From assembly GCA_031290005.1 (NCBI GenBank), contig JAITOJ010000053.1, positions 1 through 31,297 on the forward strand: DNA of 31,297 nucleotides, read 5' to 3'. The position numbers and the translations under genes are program-made. Below are positions 24,681-31,297 of this stretch, in pieces (positions within the stretch are counted from its first letter, which is position 1; the number at the start of each line of letters is the position of its first letter). Source of the DNA: Treponema sp. (GTDB lineage: Bacteria; Spirochaetota; Spirochaetia; Treponematales; Treponemataceae). The notes beneath the pieces were generated by a model. It saw only the letters and a program-made list of their open reading frames with translations, had not been told where the DNA came from and made no database searches.

Positions 24681-26546
24681 CTAGACTTCCACAAAGGTAA
24701 AGCTGAGTTCCGGCAGGTTGATTTTGCCCGCCTTGACGGTCAGGGTGTCGTTCAGGTTGGGCTTCCGGGAGGTGATAAGCGTGGTCTGCCGGGCCAGGGC
24801 GGGAATCAGCACCGTGGCCTGATAGCCCCGGAGTTCCACCACCACCGCCTCGCCCGTCCAGTCCGGGTGTTCCAGCAGGTACACCAGAGTCCAGTGCAGG
24901 TTGGTCTCCCGTTCCGCTCTGGTGGCGGCCACTGCGGCGGCGTCCCCCTGGGAAATGCGTTCCAGCACCGCGGCAGTATCCAGCAGGGGCCCGCGGTCAA
25001 TGAACGCCCGGAGCTGCTGATGGGCCACCAGGTCGCCGTAGCGGCGGAGCGGGCTGGTCACCTGACTGTACATGGCAAGCCCCAGGCCGCTGTGCGGGGC
25101 GGGAATCGTGCCGATGCTCCGGGGGTGCATGGTCTTTACCATGCAGAACTGCCCGGCCAGCCCGTCGGGAATGTCCGTGGGGAGTTCCGGGGCGTCCTGG
25201 CTGGCATAGGGAAAGGGGATTTTGTTCTTGAAGGCAAACCGGGCCGCCCCTTCCCCGGCAAGGAGCATCATCTCCCGCACCATGTCCTGGGCGGCCGTGC
25301 CGGCCACGCGCTCAATGGAGACTTCGCCGTCCCGCGCGGCGATGTGGACTTCCGGCAGGACGATGTTGAGCGCCCCGGCCAGCTCCCGGCGGCGGCTGTT
25401 CTTCCGGGCGATTTCAAACAGGGGGGCGAACTCCGGCTCGTCCCTGCGGGCGTCCGCTTCCTGATAGGTGCGGCGCTGGACCTTCACCAGGGTCTTGAGC
25501 GTTGCGCAGTCCTCGACGCCGCCCTGAGCATTCAGGGTGATTTTGAAGGACAGGGCGCGGGACACCGGAGACAGGCCCAGGGCGTAGTCCTCCAGGGATT
25601 CCTCGGAGAGCATCCGGGCCGCCCCTTCGGGCAGATACAGGGTGGACCCCCGGGCCCGGGCGGCGAGGTCGATGGCGGAGTCCGGGGTGACCACCGAAGC
25701 CGGGTCGGCGATGTGCACCCACAGATATTCGCCGTCAAAAAAGACCGCGTCGTCCGGGTCATTGCTCCAGGCATTGTCGATGGCAAAGGCGGTGTGGTCC
25801 AGGACAATCCGCTCCTCTTCCGGGGGTTTGCACAGGCTTTCCCGGTTCGACCGGGACGACAGGCCCCAGCGGGCGGGATAGGGATTCCGATACCTGGTCC
25901 AGACGCCGGTGTCCAAAAGCAGCTTGTGGGCTTTGGCGGGCTCCACGGGGATTCCCGCGTCGGTCATGACCCGGGATTTTGCCGCCTGACCCAGCGCGGC
26001 CGCCTCCACTTCCTGCATAAACTGGGCGTCCCCGGGCAAGTCGAGTGTCCCGGCCTTGAGCCGCCCGATAAAGGCCCGCCGGGTTTCTTCGTCCTTCTCT
26101 TTGCCCGCTTCCTTCTCCCGCAGCCGGGCCGCCTGGTCCCGGGTCCGCAGGGTGAACCCCCCGGCGTCCGGGATTTCCGCGAACAGGGGACAAAGCCGCA
26201 CCGCCTCATAATACGCCCAGGCCGATTCCGCGGACACCGGCCCAAAGGCAAGCTCCGCGATTTCCGCCAAGGGCACGGTCAGGCTTTCCCCGTCAACGGC
26301 AAGCAGTTCATAGGCTTCTTCCAGCCGGGCAGGGGTATCCCGCTGGTCCGCGAACTTCCGGGCAAAGGCGAGCGCCTTGTCCAGGGACTCCAGGGGACCC
26401 GGATGCAGGGGGATGATGTCCTTTTCCCGCACCCGCTGGGTTTCTTTCTTACCCTGGGCCCGGTATTCTATGGTGAATTTGTCGTCCTTTGCGGTGACCA
26501 GCGCGGGCTCCCGCTTGTACAGTACCAGCGAATGTGTGCCTATCAT
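24681..26546 (-). CDS. RNB-domain exoribonuclease (RNase II/R family)
   Basis: A 621-aa 3'-to-5' exoribonuclease. The RNB catalytic block AIDNAWSNDPDDA (255-267) has the four metal-binding aspartates (257, 263, 265, 266). The second conserved block TSPLRRYGDL is at 497-506. The N-terminal part is a short, divergent RNA-binding region; no long S1 tail is visible, so it is nearer the compact spirochaete/cyanobacterial RNB proteins than full RNase R. No ribosome binding site precedes the ATG at 26546; the promoter -10 ends only six bases upstream, so the mRNA is probably leaderless. The G+C-rich sequence produces long false ORFs on the opposite strand. Confidence 0.9.
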   Translation of the reverse strand: MIGTHSLVLYKREPALVTAKDDKFTIEYRAQGKKETQRVREKDIIPLHPGPLESLDKALAFARKFADQRDTPARLEEAYELLAVDGESLTVPLAEIAELAFGPVSAESAWAYYEAVRLCPLFAEIPDAGGFTLRTRDQAARLREKEAGKEKDEETRRAFIGRLKAGTLDLPGDAQFMQEVEAAALGQAAKSRVMTDAGIPVEPAKAHKLLLDTGVWTRYRNPYPARWGLSSRSNRESLCKPPEEERIVLDHTAFAIDNAWSNDPDDAVFFDGEYLWVHIADPASVVTPDSAIDLAARARGSTLYLPEGAARMLSEESLEDYALGLSPVSRALSFKITLNAQGGVEDCATLKTLVKVQRRTYQEADARRDEPEFAPLFEIARKNSRRRELAGALNIVLPEVHIAARDGEVSIERVAGTAAQDMVREMMLLAGEGAARFAFKNKIPFPYASQDAPELPTDIPDGLAGQFCMVKTMHPRSIGTIPAPHSGLGLAMYSQVTSPLRRYGDLVAHQQLRAFIDRGPLLDTAAVLERISQGDAAAVAATRAERETNLHWTLVYLLEHPDWTGEAVVVELRGYQATVLIPALARQTTLITSRKPNLNDTLTVKAGKINLPELSFTFVEV

Positions 26547-26552
26547 GGGGAC

Positions 26553-26586
26553 ACTATAGCGGAAACAGCGGAGCGGGGCAAGGTAT
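26553..26586 (-). promoter_or_regulatory. 34-bp promoter element, copy 1 (RNB gene)
   Basis: Minus-strand TTGCCC (26576-26581), 17 bp, TATAGT (26553-26558). Nearly identical to copy 2 at 27426-27459 (one mismatch). It overlaps the stop codon of the ATPase/STAS-like gene. The -10 to ATG distance of six bases predicts a leaderless transcript. Confidence 0.72.
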
Positions 26587-27404
26587 TAATGACGGGCAAC
26601 GTGGGCAATCATCCGCCGGACATCTTCCGCGCAATTAACCGGCGCCAGGCGGACTGTTGGATGAGCGTTTGCGAATACCCTGAACACCTCGTCCGCGAAC
26701 CCCTGTCCAATGAACGGGACGTCCGAAAAATCCAATACCACTTCAATAAAACGGTCAAACCGGGTGATAAGCCGCTTGGCCTGCGAGCGGGACATGAGGT
26801 CTTCTCCGTCGTATTTCAGCAGCCGCACCGGAATAACGGTCTTATAAAACCCCGGCTGCTTGTCCGGGTCGGCGTATTCGTTAAATATGGCGGACAAAGA
26901 AACAGGCGAATCTGTGCGTATTTCCATCAGTATCACGGTTCCCGTGACGGTATCGTGGGCAGCCGGACGGTCATAATTATTATTTCCCAAAAACGCAAGA
27001 TTGTCTGAAAATATCGCAAAATAATCAAAAACCCGGGAGGTGAAAAAAATCCCTTCCCTGGAATGGTTCTGCGGGTCAGAAGTATATTTACCCTTTGCCA
27101 GTTCCAGAATAGCGTGCCGGGGGTCATCAAGCTGCAAATCACTCTTGATTTTGTTAAAAATTCCGACTCCCTGGTCGATAATTTTAAATTGTATTGCCTT
27201 ATCGCCCGCTGTGATAACAACCTGAAATTTTTCAGAACCCGAATGGTCAATCACATTATTCATCATTTCGGAAAACCCGTATTGACAGACCCGCAATACA
27301 TTCTCCGGAATGCCTGTCAAGTGCGGCGCGATGTCTTTTCTCCAGATACTGTCTTCACCCGGTGAGTTGAATAACGAATAGGAAAACTCATGTGTTTGGG
27401 CCAT
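26586..27404 (-). CDS. HATPase/STAS-like (DUF4325) regulatory protein
   Basis: A 272-aa protein with an N-terminal GHKL-type ATP-binding domain: N-box EMMNNVIDHS (46-55), G1-like DQGVGIF (77-83), and a G2-like SREGIFFTSRV (115-125). The C-terminal part (about 190-265) is a STAS-like DUF4325 domain with LDFSDVPFIGQGFADEVFRVF. This combination recalls anti-sigma kinase plus anti-anti-sigma antagonist in one chain. The start at 27404 has AGGA upstream; the in-frame ATG at 27425 lies at the -10 of the promoter and cannot be used. It is its own unit with a promoter twin of the RNB gene. Target unknown. Confidence 0.85.
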   Translation of the reverse strand: MAQTHEFSYSLFNSPGEDSIWRKDIAPHLTGIPENVLRVCQYGFSEMMNNVIDHSGSEKFQVVITAGDKAIQFKIIDQGVGIFNKIKSDLQLDDPRHAILELAKGKYTSDPQNHSREGIFFTSRVFDYFAIFSDNLAFLGNNNYDRPAAHDTVTGTVILMEIRTDSPVSLSAIFNEYADPDKQPGFYKTVIPVRLLKYDGEDLMSRSQAKRLITRFDRFIEVVLDFSDVPFIGQGFADEVFRVFANAHPTVRLAPVNCAEDVRRMIAHVARH

Positions 27405-27425
27405 AGTTGTTTCCTGCCTGAACAT

Positions 27426-27459
27426 ACTATAGCGGAAACAGCGGCGCGGGGCAAGGTAT
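27426..27459 (-). promoter_or_regulatory. 34-bp promoter element, copy 2 (ATPase/STAS-like gene)
   Basis: Minus-strand TTGCCC (27449-27454), 17 bp, TATAGT (27426-27431); differs from copy 1 at one base. The predicted start leaves a leader of about 15 bases containing AGGA. It sits 9 bp past the stop of the XRE gene. Confidence 0.75.
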
Positions 27460-27467
27460 GGACAATT

Positions 27468-27815
27468 TTAATTCTCCGCCAGAGTTTCCCGTTCTTTGAG
27501 CAATGCAGCCATATTCAGTACGATTTTGCGGTCGGCGCTGTCAAGGTTTTCCATGGTTTGTAAAACCATACGTATGTCCGGCGCAAGGGATGAAAATTTC
27601 TGCTTGCACGGGGTTTCCTCGCCGGTAACAAGATACTCGACGGAAACCCCAAGTACACCGGCAATCTTAACCGCGGCCTCAACCGACGGCACCTTTGCCC
27701 GCGACCCTAAATAACTGGCAAGGGTTTGCTGTTTTATACCTGACAACGCGGCAAGTTGTTTTATTTGCAAATCCCTAAACTGCAATTCTGATTTCACATT
27801 TTCTTTGAAACCCAT
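27468..27815 (-). CDS. XRE family regulator, module 1
   Basis: A 115-aa protein with an N-terminal Cro/CI-type helix-turn-helix (about 16-62: IKQLAALSGIKQQTLASYL... SVEYLV) and a short helical C-terminal part. It diverges from the acyltransferase gene at 27980. The intergenic region holds three evenly spaced TGAC-N4-GTCA operators, strongly suggesting that it represses both promoters. No ribosome binding site is seen before the ATG; a CATAAT -10 six bases upstream would give a leaderless mRNA, but no good -35 is present. Likely a repressor; its signal is unknown. Confidence 0.88.
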   Translation of the reverse strand: MGFKENVKSELQFRDLQIKQLAALSGIKQQTLASYLGSRAKVPSVEAAVKIAGVLGVSVEYLVTGEETPCKQKFSSLAPDIRMVLQTMENLDSADRKIVLNMAALLKERETLAEN

Positions 27816-27823
27816 ATAACTAT

Positions 27824-27902
27824 TATGACAAAAGTCATATTACCGGTGTTGACACAATTGACCTTAGTCAATATAGTCTGTTTTATAATGACTTTAGTCA
27901 TT
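27824..27902. promoter_or_regulatory. Three XRE operators around the acyltransferase promoter
   Basis: Three dyads: TATGAC-AAAA-GTCATA (27824-27839), ATTGAC-CTTA-GTCAAT (27857-27872) and AATGAC-TTTA-GTCATT (27887-27902). Centres are 33 and 30 bp apart, about three helical turns. The middle one fills the spacer of the plus-strand promoter, the third lies just downstream of it, and the first overlaps the likely -10 of the XRE gene. Confidence 0.85.
27849..27877 (+). promoter_or_regulatory. Promoter of acyltransferase gene 1
   Basis: Perfect -35 TTGACA (27849-27854), 17 bp, -10 TATAGT (27872-27877). The middle XRE operator lies in its spacer. The leader to the ATG at 27980 is about 95 bases. 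Confidence 0.8.
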
Positions 27903-27979
27903 TAATCCTGAAACTAATTGACAATCGGCATTTGTGTCCGGTGTCTGTGGGGTGGAAGTCCCTGCAAAGGTATAAAACA

Positions 27980-29149
27980 ATGCGAAACAAACTTTCGGAT
28001 TCTGATTTGCAATCGAAAACCATAGCGTGGCTGCGGTTGCCTTTGGTCATCTGCGTGGTATTTATCCATAGCTTTGGGCCGCCAGAAACGGCGCATATGC
28101 GGGAAATAAATTATCTGTCGATTTCCGGTATGGATATGTACAATATCATCCGTGTTTGGGGGTCGCATGTGGTTACCTATATTTGCAATTCCTGCTTTTT
28201 TATGTTTTCCGGGTATCTTTTCTTTTTCAAGATAACCAAATGGAATAAAGAAACCTATTTCAAGAAACTAAGAAGCAGAATTACAGCATTGGTTGTTCCT
28301 TATTTGTTGTGGAATATCATACCTATACTTGCTGTTGTTTTTATTTCCATAACCGGAAGAATCATAAAACAGGATGGAGATTGGGGGCGTATTCTCGCAT
28401 TTTTTAATACTATACGTGAACGCGGAGTATGGAATATATTTTGGAATTATAATCAGTGGGGGGGGGGGGGGGATTAAAAAAATATATAAGGCTGGCCAAC
28501 CCCAGCAACAGGGCCGTTTAGTGTACCGATGTGGTTTTTGCGGGATTTGATCGTTGTGGTGGTTTTAACGCCGGTAATCTATTTAATTTGTAAACATTTG
28601 AAAATTTATGGAATAATTGCCCTGGGAATAGCCTATTATACCGGAATATGGCTTTTGGTTCCCGGTTTCAGTATCACCGCCTTTTTCTTTTTCAGTCTGG
28701 GGGCATATTTCAGTATTCACGGAAAGAATATGGTTTTAGAATTACGGAAAGGAAAAATAATGTGGGGAATTCTGGCGTGTATAACGATGATCCTCTGCGT
28801 ATATTATGACGGAACAAAAACACGGAGTTATTTTTCTCCGGTTTATGTGCTGTCCGGGGTGATAAGCGCGGTTAATATCGCGTCCTATTTATTGGAACGG
28901 GGAAAAATTACCGTTCGACCTTTGCTCTCAGAATCGACATTCTTCATTTATGCAATGCATATGGTACTCGTACTATCAATAACTGGAATGATATTTGATT
29001 TTATTTTCAGGCCGGAGCAGTGGTATCTACTGATAGTTCGGTATGTTACTGTTCCCTTGGCAGCGGCAGGAATATGTGTGTTCATATACTGGGCAATGAA
29101 AAGAGTGACCCCCAAGATTCTTGGCATACTGACCGGCGGGCGGGTGTAA
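27980..29149 (+). pseudogene. Membrane acyltransferase_3 gene, interrupted at a poly-G tract
   Basis: Acyltransferase family 3 (OafA/NodX-like) gene read in two pieces. The first, 27980-28477, contains the active-site type histidine (VFIHS, His30), FFMFSGYLFF-like and PYLLWNI segments, and ends in NQW followed by glycines and a stop. The second, from about 28500 (ORF from ATG 28529) to 29149, begins PFSVPMWFLRDL and carries the C-terminal membrane helices and FIYAMHM. After the run of 15 G the best-fitting frame gives LKKYIRLANPS, which needs a tract of 13 or 16 G. A further one-base change near 28504-28513 is needed to join PS to TGPF. So it is off at present: phase-variable, decayed, or affected by sequence error. 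AAAGG precedes the ATG. Confidence 0.75.
28458..28472 (+). repeat. Run of 15 G in the acyltransferase coding region
   Basis: An uninterrupted G15 within the central part of the gene. Such tracts change length by slipped-strand mispairing, and poly-G tracts are known phase switches in treponemes. Here the current length leads to a stop two codons later. Confidence 0.9.
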
Positions 29150-29171
29150 CAGGGGGGGATTTTTGCCGCTT

Positions 29172-29199
29172 CGGAAACAGCAGTACGGGGCAAGGTATG
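29172..29199 (-). repeat. Decayed third copy of the 34-bp promoter-type element
   Basis: Shares CGGAAACAGC and ACGGGGCAAGGTATG-like segments with the copies at 26553 and 27426. The TTGCCC part is kept, but the -10 position is no longer TATAGT, so promoter activity is unlikely. It directly follows the stop of the toxin gene. Confidence 0.6.
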
Positions 29200-29508
29200 C
29201 TATTCCGTAATGAGTTGTGGCAAATTACGTTTTTTATAAATAATGCGGTGTATTTCAATAGTCATATCTGCTACGGTATAAAACACAAGGTAATTTTTGA
29301 CCGGCAACACCCGATATTCCGTATCAATTGGTTTGGGGAATTGAAAAAGCCGGTGGGCAAAGGGAAATTGCATAAGATTCTGACACGTCTGCTCTACGGC
29401 ATCAAGTAAATCAAGCGCGGCCTTCGGCGCTTCCAGGGCAGTAGTGATGTAATCTACTATGGCCTCAAGGTCTTTTCTAAAACCAGGCAAATAACTGAGG
29501 CTATACAT
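29200..29508 (-). CDS. ParE/RelE superfamily toxin
   Basis: A 102-aa protein of the RelE/ParE fold: N-terminal helix pair (FRKDLEAIVDYITTALEAPKAALDLLDAVEQ), then LMQFPFAHRLFQFP, and C-terminal strands with YRVLPVKNYLVFYTVADMTIEIHRIIYKKRN. ParE poisons gyrase and RelE cleaves mRNA at the ribosome; which applies here cannot be told, though the VKNYLVFYTV strand is more ParE-like. Its start overlaps the antitoxin gene by 8 bases. Confidence 0.88.
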   Translation of the reverse strand: MYSLSYLPGFRKDLEAIVDYITTALEAPKAALDLLDAVEQTCQNLMQFPFAHRLFQFPKPIDTEYRVLPVKNYLVFYTVADMTIEIHRIIYKKRNLPQLITE

Positions 29509-29776
29509 TATTTCCCATCACCCGCTCCCGTAAACCGGAAAATACTTCTTGGTGGGATAATCGTTTGGAACTTAGCCGCGCCTCTGTTTCGGCCTCTTTG
29601 AGTTTCAGGTAGATTTCATTTTCAAATTGAGTTTCTTCCCACGCCTGAATACTCATGACTACCATATCGCCGTAGCCATTTTTTGTTAGAAATACGGGTT
29701 CATTCGTTTCATGAACTTCGCGGGAAATCTCCGTAAAGTTGTTTCTTAAATCAGAAATAGGACGAATAGCGGGCAT
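29501..29776 (-). CDS. Phd/YefM family antitoxin
   Basis: A 91-aa antitoxin. The N-terminal DNA-binding Phd fold starts with IRPISDLRNNFTEISREV and the TNEPVFLTKNGYGDMVVMS strand pair. The C-terminal helical tail (ETEARLSSKRLSHQEVFSGL) is the part that should cover the toxin. AAGGAGG seven bases before the ATG. It is expected to repress its own promoter through the palindromes at 29796-29821. Confidence 0.9.
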   Translation of the reverse strand: MPAIRPISDLRNNFTEISREVHETNEPVFLTKNGYGDMVVMSIQAWEETQFENEIYLKLKEAETEARLSSKRLSHQEVFSGLRERVMGNNV

Positions 29777-29795
29777 TATTTGGCCTCCTTTTCAA

Positions 29796-29833
29796 ATTAT
29801 CATGATAATAGCATAATTATGATAGTTGTGCAA
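29796..29833 (-). promoter_or_regulatory. Toxin-antitoxin promoter and operators
   Basis: Minus-strand TTGCAC (29828-29833), 17 bp, TATTAT (29805-29810). A perfect palindrome ATTATCATGATAAT (29796-29809) overlaps the -10, and a second, CATAATTATG (29812-29821), fills the spacer; both suit autorepression by the Phd-type antitoxin. Confidence 0.8.
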
Positions 29834-29860
29834 TGCATATGGAATAGGGCTTTTCCCCGC

Positions 29861-30214
29861 TCACCTGGGGTTCAGGGTTTCCTCAACCCCGGTGCGCAAG
29901 GCGGTAAGCAGGCGGTCAGAAATATCCTGCTTCACCTGTTCCGGCAGGGCGGTTAAAAAATCATCGGTTTCAGTGATTATATCTATTGAGGATTCCTGAT
30001 TAACCCGTCCGTCTATAAAAAACCGGAATGCATCCACATTGAGGGCAGTTGCTATTTTTTCAACCATCTCTATGGAAGGGAATTTTCTGCCGATTTCAAT
30101 CTCACCGATATAGCTTGCGGCGGTGTCGCAGTATGCGGCGAGTTTCATTTGGGAAACCCCGGCCTCTTTTCTGATTCTTCGTAAATTGCGGACAAATACA
30201 TGTTTCAAATCCAT
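29861..30214 (-). CDS. XRE family regulator, module 2
   Basis: A 117-aa regulator with helix-turn-helix at about 20-66 (SQMKLAAYCDTAASYIGEIE...KFPSIEMVEKIATALNV) and a C-terminal helical stretch. It is divergent from the acyltransferase gene at 30353, repeating the design of module 1. No Shine-Dalgarno is seen; a TATTAT -10 seven bases before the ATG suggests a leaderless message. It is not a close copy of the first regulator, and its control region has a different motif. Confidence 0.88.
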   Translation of the reverse strand: MDLKHVFVRNLRRIRKEAGVSQMKLAAYCDTAASYIGEIEIGRKFPSIEMVEKIATALNVDAFRFFIDGRVNQESSIDIITETDDFLTALPEQVKQDISDRLLTALRTGVEETLNPR

Positions 30215-30225
30215 AACAGTAATAA

Positions 30226-30320
30226 TAAGCTATTGGCTGATAAACCCTGTTGACAATTAGCTTGTGAATAAATACAATCATCTTTAAGCTAGCGTGGCTT
30301 ATGGCTAATTATTTATAGCT
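30226..30320. promoter_or_regulatory. AGCT-type half-sites in the module 2 control region
   Basis: Imperfect dyads TAAGC-TATTG-GCTGA (30226-30240) and TAAGC-TAGCGTG-GCTTA (30285-30301), plus GCTA...TAGC (30304-30319) and a lone TTAGCTTG (30257-30264). They surround the acyltransferase promoter and are candidates for binding the adjacent XRE protein. The pattern is less regular than in module 1. Confidence 0.45.
30250..30278 (+). promoter_or_regulatory. Promoter of acyltransferase gene 2
   Basis: Perfect -35 TTGACA (30250-30255), 17 bp, -10 TACAAT (30273-30278). Leader of about 68 bases carries inverted repeats. Confidence 0.72.
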
Positions 30321-30352
30321 ATAAAGTGATTATAAAACAAAGGAAGGTGGTT

Positions 30353-31297
30353 ATGATTGCGGCAATCGACGGGCAGTTATCCAAGCGGATAAACTCATTA
30401 CGGTTTTTGCTGATTGTGTTTGTGGTGTTTATCCATAGTGGAATAACCGAAGAAGGTTTAGCGGGTAGGAATATAACGGTAGAAATTCCAATCTATGTTG
30501 CAAAAATTCAAATAATCGTATCCGATATTATTTCCCGTGTTGCGGTTCCTCTCTTTTTCCTTATATCCGGATTCTTGTTGTATGCAAAGGAACCAAAATT
30601 CAGCACGGTATTAAAAAAGAAAAGCCGGACACTGTTATTGCCATTATTATTGTGGAATTTACTGTTTGTTTTGGTTTATTTTCTTATGCAAAATTTATCT
30701 TTTACAAAAGCCTTTTTTAATAGTTCTGCGGAAGACCTTATCCATAATTATAGTTTGTTGGACTGGATAGATGTGTTCGTAGGTAAGTTTACCGCAAGAA
30801 GAGAGTATAATTTTCCATTTGATTATCCCTTGTGGTTTATACGCGATTTATATATTCTTGTCATATTGTTTATTGGCATAAAAAAAGCCATCGATAAATT
30901 CCCCTTTGGAACTTTTATTGTATTTTTTATATTATGGATAACGAATATAACTATATACATTATATCGCCGGAAGCGTTATTCTTTTTCTCATTGGGTTAT
31001 TATATCGTAAAGTATTCATTAAAAGTAAATAAAATTGATAGTATAAAAATATATGAACTATCAATAATATATATAACAACAATACTTATTGAGTTGTTTT
31101 TTAATGAATATGTACCAATAATACACAAAATCAATATCATTATAGGTTGTATGTTCTTTTTAAAAATATCATTGTATTTTGTAAAAAATGTAAAATTATA
31201 TGCTGCCCTTGTGTGGCTTGAAAAATATGAATTTATAGTATACGCGATTCATGCCTTTATTTTACCGCAATTATTGAAGTTGAGTATAAAGTTATTT
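30353..31297 (+). CDS. Membrane acyltransferase_3 family protein (3' end missing)
   Basis: An ORF of 315 codons that stays open to the window edge. It begins MIAAIDGQLSKRINSLRF and has the family histidine in VVFIHS (His28), then VPLFFLISGFLLY, LLPLLLWN, the central FDYPLWFIRDLYIL block also seen in gene 1 (VPMWFLRDL), and YAIHAF near the end. About nine membrane helices are visible so far. Acyltransferase_3 proteins add acetyl or other acyl groups to surface glycans. The start is supported by AAGGA upstream. Very A+T-rich, unlike the sugar operons, which hints at transfer. Divergent from its own XRE gene. Confidence 0.85.
   Translation, partial: MIAAIDGQLSKRINSLRFLLIVFVVFIHSGITEEGLAGRNITVEIPIYVAKIQIIVSDIISRVAVPLFFLISGFLLYAKEPKFSTVLKKKSRTLLLPLLLWNLLFVLVYFLMQNLSFTKAFFNSSAEDLIHNYSLLDWIDVFVGKFTARREYNFPFDYPLWFIRDLYILVILFIGIKKAIDKFPFGTFIVFFILWITNITIYIISPEALFFFSLGYYIVKYSLKVNKIDSIKIYELSIIYITTILIELFFNEYVPIIHKINIIIGCMFFLKISLYFVKNVKLYAALVWLEKYEFIVYAIHAFILPQLLKLSIKLF

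Noticed and set aside
24867..27008. A 713-codon open frame on the plus strand
   Set aside because: It runs antisense through the RNB and ATPase/STAS-like genes, whose motifs are intact on the minus strand. Long antisense frames are expected opposite G+C-rich codon-biased genes, and the product is rich in G, R, P and H without any motif.
28529..29149. Independent gene starting at ATG 28529
   Set aside because: Its first residues (MWFLRDL) are the middle of an acyltransferase_3 protein, and the codons just before it (GPFSVP) continue the same family sequence, so it is the second half of a broken gene.
26553..29199. Integron attC sites at gene 3' ends
   Set aside because: The 34-bp element follows three stop codons, but it lacks attC core sites and the long imperfect palindrome, and no integrase is seen. 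A promoter repeat fits better.
29172..29199. Active promoter in the third repeat copy
   Set aside because: The -10 position has changed away from TATAGT, leaving only the -35-like half.

Overview
The window looks like chromosomal DNA from a host-associated spirochaete of the Treponema type, probably a plant-polysaccharide-degrading gut species. The reasons are the many secreted lipoproteins with loose lipoboxes, an LplA/LplB/YtcP-type sugar importer without its own ATPase, large beta-rich repeat lipoproteins, a lipoprotein resembling CE15 glucuronoyl esterases, and a long poly-G tract inside a surface-modification gene. The genus is an inference from gene style. No rRNA, tRNA or CRISPR array was recognised. 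Almost all genes lie on the minus strand.

Left part (minus strand). The start of an unidentified gene (<1..49) has its own sigma70-type promoter. Next comes a four-gene sugar operon, read from 6000 down to 170: solute-binding lipoprotein, cytoplasmic sialate-O-acetylesterase-like SGNH esterase, and two Gfo/Idh/MocA dehydrogenases. A likely role is import of an acetylated sugar, deacetylation inside the cell and oxidation. A CotH-kinase/lamin-tail lipoprotein (6146..8257) follows as a separate unit.

Middle (8391..21153, minus). A long gene series starts with a 33-codon lipoprotein-like ORF, a 649-aa five-repeat lipoprotein and the CE15-like lipoprotein. After a strong terminator it continues with a predicted outer-membrane protein, a 745-aa lipoprotein and a small lipoprotein that seems to start at an AUU codon. 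It ends in an A+T-rich acylation cassette of AMP-forming acyl ligase, MBOAT transferase (AlgI-like) and AlgX/AlgJ-like SGNH protein, closed by a hairpin terminator. An AraC-type regulator (21371..22171, plus) is divergent from this series.

Right of the middle. The AraC gene converges on two sugar permease genes (22537..24336, minus) whose binding protein is probably the one 16 kb away. A cassette of two micro-membrane proteins, flanked by a 36-bp direct repeat, splits the AraC/permease junction. Upstream of the permease promoter lies an array of eight 23-bp units with palindromic cores, then an RNB-family exoribonuclease and an ATPase/STAS-like protein that share an almost identical 34-bp promoter element.

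Right end (27468..31297) is an A+T-rich accessory region with two look-alike modules, each an XRE repressor divergent from a membrane acyltransferase_3 gene, separated by a Phd/ParE-type toxin-antitoxin pair. The first acyltransferase is interrupted by a run of 15 G and is out of frame, suggesting phase variation or decay. The second runs off the window. Together with the MBOAT cassette this points to switchable acyl decoration of surface glycans, which is the most interesting theme of the window.
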